A DNA stretch of 64,000 bases from Aquabacterium parvum (GCF_001447195.1 NZ_LFRI01000386.1:62001-126000); one strand, 5' to 3'. Counted from the first letter of the stretch, positions 48,576 to 57,662 are shown. The notes: generated by a model not told the origin, from the letters alone. Numbers and translations are program-made.

Positions 48576-49169
48576 TCAAGCCCCAGCAGCAGGCGTCATC
48601 GCGAAGGGCCGCACACCGATGAGGGCCGCGTGGCCCCACATCGCGAACGCGGCCCAGGCGCTCAGGCCGATGGCCACGGTCAAGGCGGTGGCCAGGGGTG
48701 AAGCTGGCCCCGCCGCAGGTGCCACCTCACGGCGCCGGGCCGAGCGGAAGCTCAAGATCGCCCAGGCCAGGAAGCTGCCGAACAAGACCACGTCGGCCAG
48801 CGTGCCATTGGCCAGCAGGTGAGCCAGGGCCCACACCTTCACGCCCAGCACCATGGGGTGCTTGAGGCGCAGCTTGATCGCGTTGCCGGGCACGTACGCT
48901 GCGGTCAACAGCACAAAGGAAAACAGCGTGAGCAAGGCCGCCAGGTGCGCCGCCCAAGTCGGGCTGACCCACAGCAGCGTGGGCGACAGGCGAGCCTCGC
49001 CGTAGCCCTTGACGATCAGCACCAGCCCGATCAGCGACACCACCGAGTAAACGCCCTTCCAGGCCAGCTCACCCATGGCGGCCAGGCGCGCGTTGCGCCA
49101 GCCCTCGGCAAAGATGCGGACGGAGTGAACGCCCAGGAAGATCGCCAGGCCAAGGATCAGGAGTTGCAT
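48576..49169 (-). CDS. NnrU-family membrane protein
   Basis: A 197-residue inner-membrane protein with five to six helices, starting MQLLILGLAIFLGVHSVRIF and containing RLKHPMVLGVKVWALAHLLANG, the NnrU signature with conserved His. NnrU-type proteins are linked to denitrification or isoprenoid/haem-related membrane chemistry; in Burkholderiales they often stand alone. The in-frame extension upstream of the ATG at 49169 is not convincing. Confidence 0.85.
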   Translation of the reverse strand: MQLLILGLAIFLGVHSVRIFAEGWRNARLAAMGELAWKGVYSVVSLIGLVLIVKGYGEARLSPTLLWVSPTWAAHLAALLTLFSFVLLTAAYVPGNAIKLRLKHPMVLGVKVWALAHLLANGTLADVVLFGSFLAWAILSFRSARRREVAPAAGPASPLATALTVAIGLSAWAAFAMWGHAALIGVRPFAMTPAAGA

Positions 49170-49203
49170 GGGGTGCGCTCGGGTGTGGGGAGGTGCCGGC
49201 ATC

Positions 49204-51012
49204 TTAGCCAATGGGCGCAGCCGAGTGGGCAGGTGTGGCTTGCACCTCCCAGGCGCGCTGGCGTGATGGGTCGCCGCTGAGTTGCCATTGCCACTCATGG
49301 AAGGCCGCCACACCCGGGCGGTGCGCGATCGAGATCAGCGCGCCGTTCTGCGCGGCCACCAGCTCACGCAAGCGCTGGTACAGCACGCGCTCGGCCTCTT
49401 CGTCGAGCGCGCTGCTGGCCTCGTCCACGAACAGCCAGCGCGGCTGCTTGAGCAAGGCCCGCGCGATGGCCAGGCGCTGCTGCTCGCCGCCCGAGAGCTT
49501 CTGGCCCCAGGCGTCCTCGCGATCGAGTTGCTCAACCAGTTGCGGCAGCAGGGCGTCGCGCAGGGCCTGCTGCATCTGCGCCTCGGTGTAGCGGTCGGGC
49601 GTGGCGGGGTAGGCCAGGGCCTCGCGCAGCGAGCCGTTGGGGAAGTAGGGCCGCTGCGGCAGGAACATGGCGCGCTGCTCGAAGTCGGCCGGGCGGGCCA
49701 GCTTGGCGCGTGCCCACGGCCAGATGCCCGCCAGCGTGCGGAACAGCGTCGACTTGCCCGAGCCCGACGGGCCCTTGACCAGCACGTGCTGACCGGCGTG
49801 CAGCACCAAGCCCTGGACGTGGATCAGCGGTGTGCCGTCGGGCAGGTTGATCTCGGCTGAGTCGATCAACACCGAGTCGGCATCGGGGCTGGGGTGCCAC
49901 TCGGTGGTGCCGCCCGCATGCCGAGCCAGCGCCGTGAAGCTCTCTTCGAAACTGGTCAGGCGGTCGGTGGTGGCGCGCCAGGCGGCCAGGCTGTCGTAGT
50001 TCTCGACGAACCAGGACAGCGAGTCCTGCACCCGGCCAAAAGCCGAGGCCACCTGCATCAGCTCACCCAGTTGAATCGCACCGCTGAAGAACCTGGGCGC
50101 CGCCACGATGAAGGGAAACACCACCGCCGCCTGCCCGTAGCCCACGGTGAACCAGGTCAGCGCCTTCTGCCGCTTGAGCAACTGAAGGTAGTTGGCCAGC
50201 ACCTCGCCAAAGCGCAGCCCGATCTGCTGGCGCTCCACCGGCTCGCCCTGGTCCAGCGCGATCGACTCGCTGTACTCGCGCACCCGCACCATGTGGTGGC
50301 GGAAGTCGGCCTCGACGCGCTGCTGGCGGAAGTTCAGCCCGATCAGCGAGCGGCCCACGTAATGCGCGATCACGCTGCCGGCCAGCGCGTAGGCCACCGC
50401 CATCCACACCATGAAGCCGGGGATGACGTACGCCTGCCCGTCGAAGTGAAAGCCGAAGCTGCCCGACAGCGACCACAAGATGCCCACGAAGCTCGCCAGC
50501 GTGACCACGGCGTTGAGCAGGCCCATGGTCAGCGTCACCGAGTAGCTGGTGAACTGGTTGACGTCTTCGGCGATGCGCTGGTCGGGGTTGTCGGGGATGG
50601 CGCCGTCGTGCCGGGAAAAGCGCGCCAGCTCCAGGTGGTAGAAGGCCTTGTTGGCCAGCCAGCGGTCGAGGTAGTGCGCCGTCATCCAGGCGCGCCAGCG
50701 CACCTGCAAAAGCTGCGTCAGGTAGAAGCGGTAGACCGCGATGACGATGAAGCCGAACGCCAGGTAGGTGAAGCGCCCCAGCTCGTGCCAGAAAACCTTG
50801 GCGTCCTTGTTCTGCAGCGCGTCGTAGAAGACGCGGTTCCAGTCATTGATGAGCACCAGCATGTAGACCGCGCCCAGGTTGAGCGCCACGATGGCGGCCA
50901 GCAGGGCCCGGGCCTTCCATTTCTCTTCAGAGCGGAAGTAGGGCAGGGCCAGCGCGGCCACTTTGCGCACGAAGAGCTGGAAGCTGCGGAGTTTGGAGGT
51001 GGGTGCGGTCAT
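49204..51012 (-). CDS. SbmA/YddA-like ABC transporter, fused permease-ATPase
   Basis: A 602-residue protein. The N-terminal membrane half starts at PYFRSEEKWKARALL and has the SbmA/BacA-like segment LINDWNRVFYDALQNKD and IPDNPDQRIAEDV near residue 165. The C-terminal ATPase has Walker A VKGPSGSGKST, LSGGEQQRLAIARAL and WLFVDEASSALD. E. coli YddA and peroxisomal ABCD-type transporters share this build; substrates are long acyl or peptide compounds. The ATG at 51012 gives the family start; a longer upstream frame is rejected. Confidence 0.9.
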   Translation of the reverse strand: MTAPTSKLRSFQLFVRKVAALALPYFRSEEKWKARALLAAIVALNLGAVYMLVLINDWNRVFYDALQNKDAKVFWHELGRFTYLAFGFIVIAVYRFYLTQLLQVRWRAWMTAHYLDRWLANKAFYHLELARFSRHDGAIPDNPDQRIAEDVNQFTSYSVTLTMGLLNAVVTLASFVGILWSLSGSFGFHFDGQAYVIPGFMVWMAVAYALAGSVIAHYVGRSLIGLNFRQQRVEADFRHHMVRVREYSESIALDQGEPVERQQIGLRFGEVLANYLQLLKRQKALTWFTVGYGQAAVVFPFIVAAPRFFSGAIQLGELMQVASAFGRVQDSLSWFVENYDSLAAWRATTDRLTSFEESFTALARHAGGTTEWHPSPDADSVLIDSAEINLPDGTPLIHVQGLVLHAGQHVLVKGPSGSGKSTLFRTLAGIWPWARAKLARPADFEQRAMFLPQRPYFPNGSLREALAYPATPDRYTEAQMQQALRDALLPQLVEQLDREDAWGQKLSGGEQQRLAIARALLKQPRWLFVDEASSALDEEAERVLYQRLRELVAAQNGALISIAHRPGVAAFHEWQWQLSGDPSRQRAWEVQATPAHSAAPIG

Positions 51013-51185
51013 GGTGGGGGCCCTGGTGTGACCACTGATCTTATCGGGGTGGCTTGGAGGTTTTGGGGGCCGGTTGGCGGCGGGTTTGCAGCGATGGCAA
51101 AAGCGCAGCGGCGAAGCTCGGATCGTCTGATCGTGCGACCATGCACGTTGTATCGTCACCTCCCCCCTCACCAGCCCGACACCTC

Positions 51186-51986
51186 ATGAGTGGACTCACC
51201 CGCCGACAGCACTATGTACCTCGTGTCTACTTGGGCCGCTGGGCACCTGATAAGACAAATCTGCTGGTCACCGACAAAGAATCGGGGGACACCAAGCAGA
51301 TGAGCATACGAGATTCAATGGTGCAAAGCTGGTACTACGAGAATCCCAACGAAGAGCGCAACAACGAGCTGGAGAGGGCGTTTCATGAGTACGAAGGCCC
51401 ATTTGCTAGCGTCATGAACCTGTGGGATTTCGTTCTGGGAAACACCGCCCAGCTTCAACAAGATCCGGTGGAGACCATGACAAGCATGCTCACGGCGCTT
51501 GAGGCTCGGCGTGAGCAGCTCGCCCGATTCGCGGCAACTCTCTATTTCCGAACGCCGGGTGCGCTGGAGGCCAAGCGGCGCGAGGTGCAAGCAGCGAGCA
51601 CATCTCTTCCGGGCCTTGGCGCCGCTGTGCGGAACGCCTACGAGTTCAATATGGAAGGTTTTAACTCGACGATCATCGCTCGGCTGATGGCGATGAGACT
51701 GAGCCTGATCCACAGTGCCACAGGGTTCATCACATCCGATCGTCCCTGCTTCGACCTCGAGCGTCGGCTTGCTCGCGTTCCACGTCTAGGAGATGAAATC
51801 GGCGTCCATGAAGACGTGGTCTGCTTGATGCCGCTCACTCCGCAATGGTTGGCCTTGTTTATCCCCGTGCACAGTGAAGGGGGAGGCGAGTCCGTCCGCG
51901 GCATGCAACTTGATGCTCCGCAGACTCAAGCCTTCAATGAACTCATCCGAGAAAACGCGCACCGCTGGATAGTCGAGCTCCCATGA
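51186..51986 (+). CDS. DUF4238-family protein
   Basis: A 266-residue protein starting MSGLTRRQHYVPRVYLGRWA; the QHYVPRxYLxxF-type opening is the DUF4238 hallmark. The middle is helical and FITSDRPCFDL near residue 180 is the second conserved block. Function is unknown; such genes are sporadic and often lie among accessory genes. The base composition is more AT-rich than the neighbours, which hints at transfer. It stands alone. Confidence 0.82.
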   Translation: MSGLTRRQHYVPRVYLGRWAPDKTNLLVTDKESGDTKQMSIRDSMVQSWYYENPNEERNNELERAFHEYEGPFASVMNLWDFVLGNTAQLQQDPVETMTSMLTALEARREQLARFAATLYFRTPGALEAKRREVQAASTSLPGLGAAVRNAYEFNMEGFNSTIIARLMAMRLSLIHSATGFITSDRPCFDLERRLARVPRLGDEIGVHEDVVCLMPLTPQWLALFIPVHSEGGGESVRGMQLDAPQTQAFNELIRENAHRWIVELP

Positions 51987-52220
51987 TGTAGCCCATGTGG
52001 TGAGCATCAGGCGCCCGCGCGGACGCCTGCTCTGCAGCGGGTGCGGCCTATCGGCGAGCTATCCACGAGAGTCCTCTCTCGGCCAGGAGCAGTCGTCTAC
52101 AGGCGGCAGCTTTCGGGGTATCTGCAGGTGACGGAGCGTCAGCCCCGCATCTCGGCCTAGATCCGGCAGAGGGGCGCGCCCGCGCGGGCCATTGTCTGCG
52201 TCCGGGTCGATAGGAGCAGC

Positions 52221-52829
52221 CTAGTCTGGGACCTGGAAGGCCCTGCGCGCTTGAGCCACGCGGTTCGCCACCATGCAGCCGACGACATGGTCGTTGACCA
52301 GGCCCATGGCCTGCATGAAGGCGTAGGCTGTTGTTGGCCCGACGAACTTCCAACCGCGTATCTTCAGATCCCTTGACAAGGCCACGGCCTCGGGTGCGGA
52401 CGACACCGTCTGGGGCCGTGCGGCATGGGCCGGATCCACTTCGAATTGCCAGAAGTAGGCCGCAAACGATCCGACCTCGGCTTGCAGGGCGATGGCCCGG
52501 CCTGCGTTGTGGATGACGGCTTCGATCTTGCCTCGGTGGCGGACGATGCCATCATCCCGCATCAGGCGTTCGACCTGCTTCTCGTTGAAGCGCGCCACGC
52601 GGTGAAAGTCGAAGCCGGCGAAGGCCCGCCGAAAGTTTTCGCGCTTGGCCAGAATGGTCCGCCAGCTCAGGCCAGACTGGAAACTCTCCAGACAGAGCTT
52701 CTCGAACAGGCGGACATCATCGGCAACCGGGAAGCCCCATTCCAGGTCGTGATAGGCCTCGAATTCAGGCGCGGCTGCGCACCAGCGGCAGCGAGGCTGG
52801 CCGTCACTTCCGATCACCGTCTGGTCCAT
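52221..52829 (-). CDS. tag: DNA-3-methyladenine glycosylase I
   Basis: A 202-residue base-excision enzyme. RCRWCAAAPEFEAYHDLEWG holds the first Cys/His zinc ligands and the base-recognition Glu-Trp; ESFQSGLSWRTIL and KFVGPTTAYAFMQA are the helix-hairpin-helix parts; NDHVVGC supplies the remaining His and Cys. It removes 3-methyladenine from alkylated DNA. It is last in a four-gene coupled operon; a GTG at 52835 would overlap the YciI stop as GTGA and is an equal start candidate. Confidence 0.95.
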   Translation of the reverse strand: MDQTVIGSDGQPRCRWCAAAPEFEAYHDLEWGFPVADDVRLFEKLCLESFQSGLSWRTILAKRENFRRAFAGFDFHRVARFNEKQVERLMRDDGIVRHRGKIEAVIHNAGRAIALQAEVGSFAAYFWQFEVDPAHAARPQTVSSAPEAVALSRDLKIRGWKFVGPTTAYAFMQAMGLVNDHVVGCMVANRVAQARRAFQVPD

Positions 52830-52831
52830 GC

Positions 52832-53167
52832 TCACAACGCGTTCTGCCCAGCCTGGCTGCGCCGCATCAGCGACGCCAAGTCCTCTGACATCAGCGACGG
52901 GGCGACGGCATGGACTTCAGCAGACACGACGCCGTGAATCACGAAGGGGTCTTGTGCGACCCTCGCATGGAGCGCGTTGCTATCCTGACCTGCGGCGATC
53001 ACCACGCCGCCCTGGGCATTGTCGAGCGAGCCCGCCATCAGGAAGCTCCCGTCGGCGATGCCATCTTGTATCCACTGCTTGTGCCCGGCCATCCACTGGC
53101 CAGCTTGGGATCGATTCGGACCGAACCTTAGGAAGACAAAAAACAGGGTCATACCGGTGTGAGTCAT
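52832..53167 (-). CDS. YciI-like family protein
   Basis: A 111-residue small protein, MTHTGMTLFFVFLRFGPNRS, then MAGHKQWIQDGIADGSFLMAGSL in outline and DPFVIHGVVSAEVHAV, a ferredoxin-like fold of YciI type. The His and Asp of the proposed active pocket are kept. The family has no settled function. AAGGA lies before the ATG. The ATG overlaps the TetR stop by four bases. Confidence 0.8.
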   Translation of the reverse strand: MTHTGMTLFFVFLRFGPNRSQAGQWMAGHKQWIQDGIADGSFLMAGSLDNAQGGVVIAAGQDSNALHARVAQDPFVIHGVVSAEVHAVAPSLMSEDLASLMRRSQAGQNAL

Positions 53168-53784
53168 GGGGTGTTCCTTCGACGCAGTCGCTGCGCAACG
53201 ACCGCCTTTGGAGCGAGTGAGACCAGCCAAGTACCAATCAGATCGACTTCACGGCGGATGAAGGATTCGTCGTGAAAGGCATGGGCCAGCGCGGCGATGC
53301 CCTGGCTGCGCGAAAGAAGGTGCATCGCCAGGGTGTCAGCTTGCTCGCCCTGGCCCATGGACTCGAACTGGGCACGCAGCCACTCCCGGAACTGGCCGAA
53401 GATCATGCTGGCGCCCCCTTGAGCGGGGTGATTCAACTTGGCAAGTTCGGCGCACAGCGTCCCCACTGGGCAGCCGTAGCGTTGGATCTCCTGGCGGTTC
53501 TGGATGAGCATCTCTGCAAAGCACTGCAGTCTCGCCATCGGCGTAGTGGCGTTACGCGCCCATGCCTCCAACATTGACTGCGTGCGCGCAGCCCGAAGGG
53601 CTATCACCGCAGCGAGGATGGCATCCTTGGTCTTAAAGTGGTAGTAGAAGTTGCCCCGCGAAAGTTGGACGGCATCAGCAATGTCTGCGAACGAGGTCTT
53701 CTCAAAGCCCTGTTGGTAGAACAAGGCATCCGCAGCTTCGACGATACGGTCACGCGTGCTGGGCTCGGCCACAGGATTTGTCAT
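53164..53784 (-). CDS. TetR/AcrR-family regulator
   Basis: A 206-residue repressor. The helix-turn-helix is DALFYQQGFEKTSFADIADA followed by LSRGNFYYHFKTKDAIL. A C-terminal domain has a single Cys in RYGCPVGTLCAEL, reminiscent of redox- or electrophile-sensing regulators such as NemR. It lies between the ene-reductase and YciI genes with four-base overlaps on both sides, and the inverted repeat at 54890-54926 is its likely operator. Confidence 0.9.
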   Translation of the reverse strand: MTNPVAEPSTRDRIVEAADALFYQQGFEKTSFADIADAVQLSRGNFYYHFKTKDAILAAVIALRAARTQSMLEAWARNATTPMARLQCFAEMLIQNRQEIQRYGCPVGTLCAELAKLNHPAQGGASMIFGQFREWLRAQFESMGQGEQADTLAMHLLSRSQGIAALAHAFHDESFIRREVDLIGTWLVSLAPKAVVAQRLRRRNTP

Positions 53785-54881
53785 GTTGTATGCGCATTGG
53801 CAGCTTCATGGATGGCGTAGTCGGTGTATCCGGTCTCGCCACCGACGTAGAAGGTTTGGCCATCCGGTGCGGTCAATGGCCAGTCGTTCCGAAGGCGATC
53901 GACCAGATCCGGGTTGGCGATGAAGGCCGTACCAAACGCGATCAGATCGGCATCGCCGCTGCCCAGCGCAGCGTTGGCACGGGCTTTGTCATAGCCGTTG
54001 TTGGCGATATAGATCCCACCGTAGCGCCGGCGCAGCGCTGCGTAGTCCACTGCGCTGGTACGGGTCATCATGTCGCCCTCCAACACATGCAGGTAACCCA
54101 GACGGGCACGCCTCAGCTCAGCGGCAAACCCACCGAAGTGGACCGCCGGGTCGCTGTCCGCCATGTCGTTGAAGCGGTTCTCCGGGCTAAGCCGAACGCC
54201 GATACGATCCCGAGGCCAGACCTCGGCAACGGCATCGATGACCTCCATCAACAGCTTCAGCCGCTTCATTGGCGAGCCCCCATAGGTGTCCGAACGATGG
54301 TTGCTCCCATCGCGTAGGAACTGGTCGATCAGGTAGCCGTTGGCGCCGTGAATCTCCACGCCGTCGAAACCCGCCGCCTTCGCCTGCCGTGCGGCGTACC
54401 GGAACTGATCGACCACGACCACAATCTCTTCCGGCTGCAAGGCACGAGGCGTGACGAAGTCCTGCATGCCCGCGTAGGTGACGGCCTGTCCAGCCGGGCG
54501 GATCGCCGACGGTGCGACCGGCAGCTGACCGTCGGGTTGAAGACTGGGATGCGATATCCGGCCACAGTGCTGCAGTTGGGCAAAGATGCGCCCTTCTCTG
54601 GTGTGAACAGCCTCTGTCACCAACCGCCAACCGAGCATCTGACGCTGCTCGTGTAGCCCCGGTGTGCATGGGTACCCCACGGCTTGGGCAGAGATCGGTG
54701 CGGACTCTGACACGATCAAGCCTGCGCCGGCCCGCTGGCCGTAGTAGCTCGCCATCAGGGCTGTCGCGACTCCTTGGTTGTCAGCGCGATTGCGTGTCAT
54801 CGGCGCCATGACGACGCGGCTGGAAAGCAGTAGATCGCCAAGGGTCAGCGGGTCGAAAAGTTGAGTCACAGAGATGTCCAA
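53781..54881 (-). CDS. Old yellow enzyme-family ene-reductase (NemA-like)
   Basis: A 366-residue FMN enzyme that reduces activated C=C bonds and electrophiles such as N-ethylmaleimide. Visible are VVMAPMTRNRAD, IFAQLQHCGRISHPSL, the substrate-binding HGANGYLIDQFLRDGSN (H-x-x-N) and a late GETGYTDY end. The first codon of the frame is TTG; a GTG at 54869 (start of TQLFDPL) with GGA eight bases earlier is an alternative. It is first in the operon ene-reductase, TetR, YciI, Tag. Confidence 0.92.
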   Translation of the reverse strand: MDISVTQLFDPLTLGDLLLSSRVVMAPMTRNRADNQGVATALMASYYGQRAGAGLIVSESAPISAQAVGYPCTPGLHEQRQMLGWRLVTEAVHTREGRIFAQLQHCGRISHPSLQPDGQLPVAPSAIRPAGQAVTYAGMQDFVTPRALQPEEIVVVVDQFRYAARQAKAAGFDGVEIHGANGYLIDQFLRDGSNHRSDTYGGSPMKRLKLLMEVIDAVAEVWPRDRIGVRLSPENRFNDMADSDPAVHFGGFAAELRRARLGYLHVLEGDMMTRTSAVDYAALRRRYGGIYIANNGYDKARANAALGSGDADLIAFGTAFIANPDLVDRLRNDWPLTAPDGQTFYVGGETGYTDYAIHEAANAHTT

Positions 54882-54889
54882 TGCTGATT

Positions 54890-54937
54890 AGGTCAATCGT
54901 CCTAAGTAGTATAGGACGCTTGACCTATCGTTGGCAA
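54890..54937 (-). promoter_or_regulatory. Promoter with long inverted-repeat operator for the ene-reductase operon
   Basis: AGGTCAATCGTCCTA (54890-54904) and TAGGACGCTTGACCT (54912-54926) are inverted copies with 14 of 15 matches and a seven-base centre. On the minus strand TTGCCA (54932-54937) and TATACT (54908-54913) form a -35/-10 pair with an 18-base spacer, so the operator covers the promoter. Confidence 0.8.
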
Positions 54938-55170
54938 CTGCTCTCGTGTTGACGTTTGCACCTGTGCCATTGAAGGCTGGCACCATTCCCGCGGCTGTCT
55001 CTTGCATGGCCACTGGGCTGGCGGGATCGCCTGTGCCCGAGCGCTGAAGGTCAGCTCCTCGGGAACGAAATCAGGTTGGCGTATGTCGGTTCAGGGTCGA
55101 TTGCAGGCGCTCGTTGCGCCTGACCTTTCGGATTGCTCCCAGCCTGAAAGGCCCATCCAGCCCACACCAC

Positions 55171-55260
55171 TCACCCCCTGAACACCCGAACCTCCTCATC
55201 CCAGTGAAAAACCTTGGCAATGACCTGCCAGCGACCATCCACGTGAATCAGGGCGTGAGG
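55171..55260 (-). pseudogene. Possible C-terminal fragment of an NTF2-like/lumazine-binding gene
   Basis: In a frame different from the glutathione transferase, the minus strand reads LPHALIHVDGRWQVIAKVF, then HWDEEVRVFRG and a stop. The pattern HVDGRWQVIAKVF resembles the last strands of SnoaL/lumazine-binding-type proteins. No start or upstream half exists. It may be a deletion scar fused to the transferase end. Confidence 0.4.
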
Positions 55261-55802
55261 AAGGCCTGCAGGTGCGTCAGGTGCGCGATGTCGAGCTTCA
55301 CGAATCGGGCCCAGCCCAGCACGACAAACAGGTAGGCGTCGGCAGCGGTGAAGGCCTCGCCGGTGAGGTAGGGGCCGCGCGCCAGCTGCCCGTCAAGCCA
55401 GGTCAGCTTTTTGATCAGCACGGCAGCCAGGGCTTGCTTGGCGTTCGCGTCGACGTCGTCGTGAAACAGCGGTGTGAAGGACTTGTGCAATTCGCTGGCG
55501 ATGTGGTTTTGCCAGGCCATCACTCGGTAGCGCGCCAGGGTGCCGGCTGGGGGCATCAGCGAGCTGGCACCCGCCTTGTCAGAGATGTACTGCGCGATCA
55601 CAGGCCCTTCGGTCAGGCGCTCGCCGTCATCGAGTTCGAGCACGGGCACCTGGCCCTTCGGGTTCACTGCGTAGAAGTCACCACCATCGGCCGTGAGGTG
55701 GCGGTGGGTGTCGACCTTGGCGAGTTCAAAGGTCAGGCCTGCTTCGCGCAACACGATGTGTGGTGCGAGCGAGCATGCAGCGGGGGCGTAGTAGAGCTTC
55801 AT
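55248..55802 (-). CDS. Glutathione S-transferase, apparently shortened C-terminus
   Basis: A 184-residue protein with MKLYYAPAACSLAPHIVLRE, the beta-class thioredoxin-fold start including the catalytic Cys/Ser region, VNPKGQVPVLELDDGERLTE for glutathione binding and YLTGEAFTAADAYLFVVLGW in the helical domain. Bacterial beta-class enzymes are about 200-205 residues and end with a helix such as RVAxRPAVQ; here the frame stops at HLQAFLTP, about 20 residues early. A Met codon directly before the chosen start is also possible. It is divergent to a LysR gene. Confidence 0.85.
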   Translation of the reverse strand: MKLYYAPAACSLAPHIVLREAGLTFELAKVDTHRHLTADGGDFYAVNPKGQVPVLELDDGERLTEGPVIAQYISDKAGASSLMPPAGTLARYRVMAWQNHIASELHKSFTPLFHDDVDANAKQALAAVLIKKLTWLDGQLARGPYLTGEAFTAADAYLFVVLGWARFVKLDIAHLTHLQAFLTP

Positions 55803-55915
55803 CATCGGGAGTCCTCTGGCGCGGAGCGCGTGTTGGGGTTCGATGGAATTTATTGAGGATGTGAAGCGCAATAAACTGGCTGTCGTTCAATTCATTGTTT
55901 ACATGGAAGTAGCCA

Positions 55916-56830
55916 ATGCCCCGCCAGTTCAGCGACCTGCAGCTCGGCAGCATCGAGTTGTTCTGCCTCACGGTGCAACACGGTGGCTTCACGGCCGCTG
56001 CCAAAGCCGCGGGCCTGACCGCAGCGGCCGTGAGCCGCTCGGTGGCCAGGCTGGAGACGCGTCTGGGTGTGCAACTGTTGATGCGCACCACGCGTCACGT
56101 GCGGCTCACCGATGCGGGCCAGCGTTACCACGAGCAGTGCCGCCAGGCCTTGGGTCAGTTGATCGAGGCTGAGCGGGAAGCTTCGGGCCAGCAGCAAACA
56201 CCGTCGGGACAGGTTCGCGTCAGCCTGCCCACGTCATACGGTCACCACCGCGTGTTGCCCTTGCTGCCAGCGTTCGCCAGGAAGTACCCCGCCATCGAGC
56301 TGGATTTGCAGCTGACCAACCGCAACGTCGATTTCACCGCAGAGGGCTTCGACTTGGCTGTGCGCGCCCGCACACCACCCGACTCGGGGCTGGTGGCCCG
56401 CAAGCTCGAAGACGCAGCGTTGGTGATCGTGGCGTCGCCCGCTTACCTGCGCGGCCGGCGCAAGCCTCGAACTGCCGAGGACCTGAAGCTGCACGAGTGC
56501 CTTCCCTTCGTGCAGCCCAACACCGGTCAGCCTGTGCCCTGGTTGGTTTGCCAGGATGGCCAGATCGTCGAATTGGCGATCACCGGCAGGCTGCGCTGCA
56601 CGGACGACGTCCTGGGTCCGGTCACGCTGGCCCGCGCAGGCGCAGGCGTGTTGCAGACCTACCGGTTCCTTGTCGAGGACGATCTGCGTGAAGGCCGCCT
56701 GGTGGAGCTGTTGCCAGAGTGGAGCGGGCCATCGAGGCCGTTCTCGCTGCTGTATTCTGCCGACCGCCACAAACCCCTGCGGGTGCGCGTGCTGATCGAG
56801 TACCTGGTGGCGAAGCTGTCGACCCGGTGA
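55916..56830 (+). CDS. LysR-family transcriptional regulator
   Basis: A 304-residue regulator. The helix-turn-helix is GGFTAAAKAAGLTAAAVSRS and VARLETRLGVQLLMRTTRHV. The substrate domain has VSLPTSYGHHRVLPLLPAF and DFTAEGFDLAVRAR, of the CrgA/AaeR-like subgroup. It is divergent from the glutathione transferase with 113 bases between, the classic LysR arrangement for control of that neighbour. A strong terminator follows. Confidence 0.93.
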   Translation: MPRQFSDLQLGSIELFCLTVQHGGFTAAAKAAGLTAAAVSRSVARLETRLGVQLLMRTTRHVRLTDAGQRYHEQCRQALGQLIEAEREASGQQQTPSGQVRVSLPTSYGHHRVLPLLPAFARKYPAIELDLQLTNRNVDFTAEGFDLAVRARTPPDSGLVARKLEDAALVIVASPAYLRGRRKPRTAEDLKLHECLPFVQPNTGQPVPWLVCQDGQIVELAITGRLRCTDDVLGPVTLARAGAGVLQTYRFLVEDDLREGRLVELLPEWSGPSRPFSLLYSADRHKPLRVRVLIEYLVAKLSTR

Positions 56831-56863
56831 GGCATTGCTTCGTCACAGCCCCCGCGTTCGGCA

Positions 56864-56903
56864 GAAAAAAAGCCCCAAGGCGACATGCGCTTGGGGCTTT
56901 TCT
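56864..56903. terminator. Bidirectional terminator between lysR and ssb
   Basis: AAAGCCCCAAG and CTTGGGGCTTT pair around GCGACATGCG, with A runs on the left and TTTTCTTTCT on the right, so it can stop the rightward LysR and the leftward ssb transcripts. Confidence 0.85.
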
Positions 56904-56934
56904 TTCTCCTGAGTCACCTCAGGAAGCATTCAGA

Positions 56935-57459
56935 TCAAAACGGAATGTCGTCATCCATGTCATCAAAGCCGGTGGCGGACTTCGGTGCCGGGGCCGGAGC
57001 AGGCCGCGGAGCCGGTGCGGGGCGCGGTGCCGCAGCACGCGGGGCGGCTGAGCGGGCTGCCGGAGCTTCACCGAATTCGTCGCCACCAGCGGGGGCGCCG
57101 TAGCCACCACCGCCGCCGCCACCTTCGCGGCCACCCAGCAGTTGCATCTGCTCGGCCACGATTTCGGTGGTGTAGGTGTCCTTGCCGTCCTTGTCTTGCC
57201 ACTTGCGGGTCTTCAGGCGGCCTTCAACGTAAACCGAGCGGCCCTTCTTGAGGTACTCGCCAGCGATTTCGGCCAGGCGGTCATAGAAGACGACGCGGTG
57301 CCATTCGGTTTCTTCGACCTTGTCGCCCGAGTTCTTGTCCTTCCAGTTGCGCGTGGTGGCAACGGACACGTTGCAGACGGCGGCGCCGTTGGGCGTGTAG
57401 CGGACTTCGGGGTCGCGGCCCAGGTTGCCGATGAGGGTGACTTTGTTGACGGAGGCCAT
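56935..57459 (-). CDS. ssb: Single-stranded DNA-binding protein
   Basis: A 174-residue protein. The OB fold starts [20 protein letters not shown] and contains [21 protein letters not shown] Gly/Ala/Pro-rich linker follows, ending in the acidic tip DMDDDIPF that recruits repair proteins. SSB coats single strands in replication and repair. The end terminates at the bidirectional hairpin. Confidence 0.97.
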   Translation of the reverse strand: MASVNKVTLIGNLGRDPEVRYTPNGAAVCNVSVATTRNWKDKNSGDKVEETEWHRVVFYDRLAEIAGEYLKKGRSVYVEGRLKTRKWQDKDGKDTYTTEIVAEQMQLLGGREGGGGGGGYGAPAGGDEFGEAPAARSAAPRAAAPRPAPAPRPAPAPAPKSATGFDDMDDDIPF

Positions 57460-57662
57460 GGCAGGGTTCCAGAAAAAGAGATGGTTGGTTAAAAAGGGTG
57501 CCGTTTGTTAGCGGTAGCGATTATGACCTCCGCCAACCCGGCCGGCCAGCCGCCTGAACCCCCATCGCGAACGCCTCCTCCCGGGGGATGAAACCCGCCC
57601 GGCGCCTACACTCGGGGGCTGCGTGCTCGGACCTTTTCGGCGCAGCCTTTGCGGAGTTTTCC

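Noticed and set aside
57601-57620. TACACTC-GGGG-CTG similar to the element at 9055-9070, considered as a repeated regulatory element
   Set aside because: Only two copies, and the similarity is limited to a -10-like hexamer with a G/C run; may be chance or a common promoter form.
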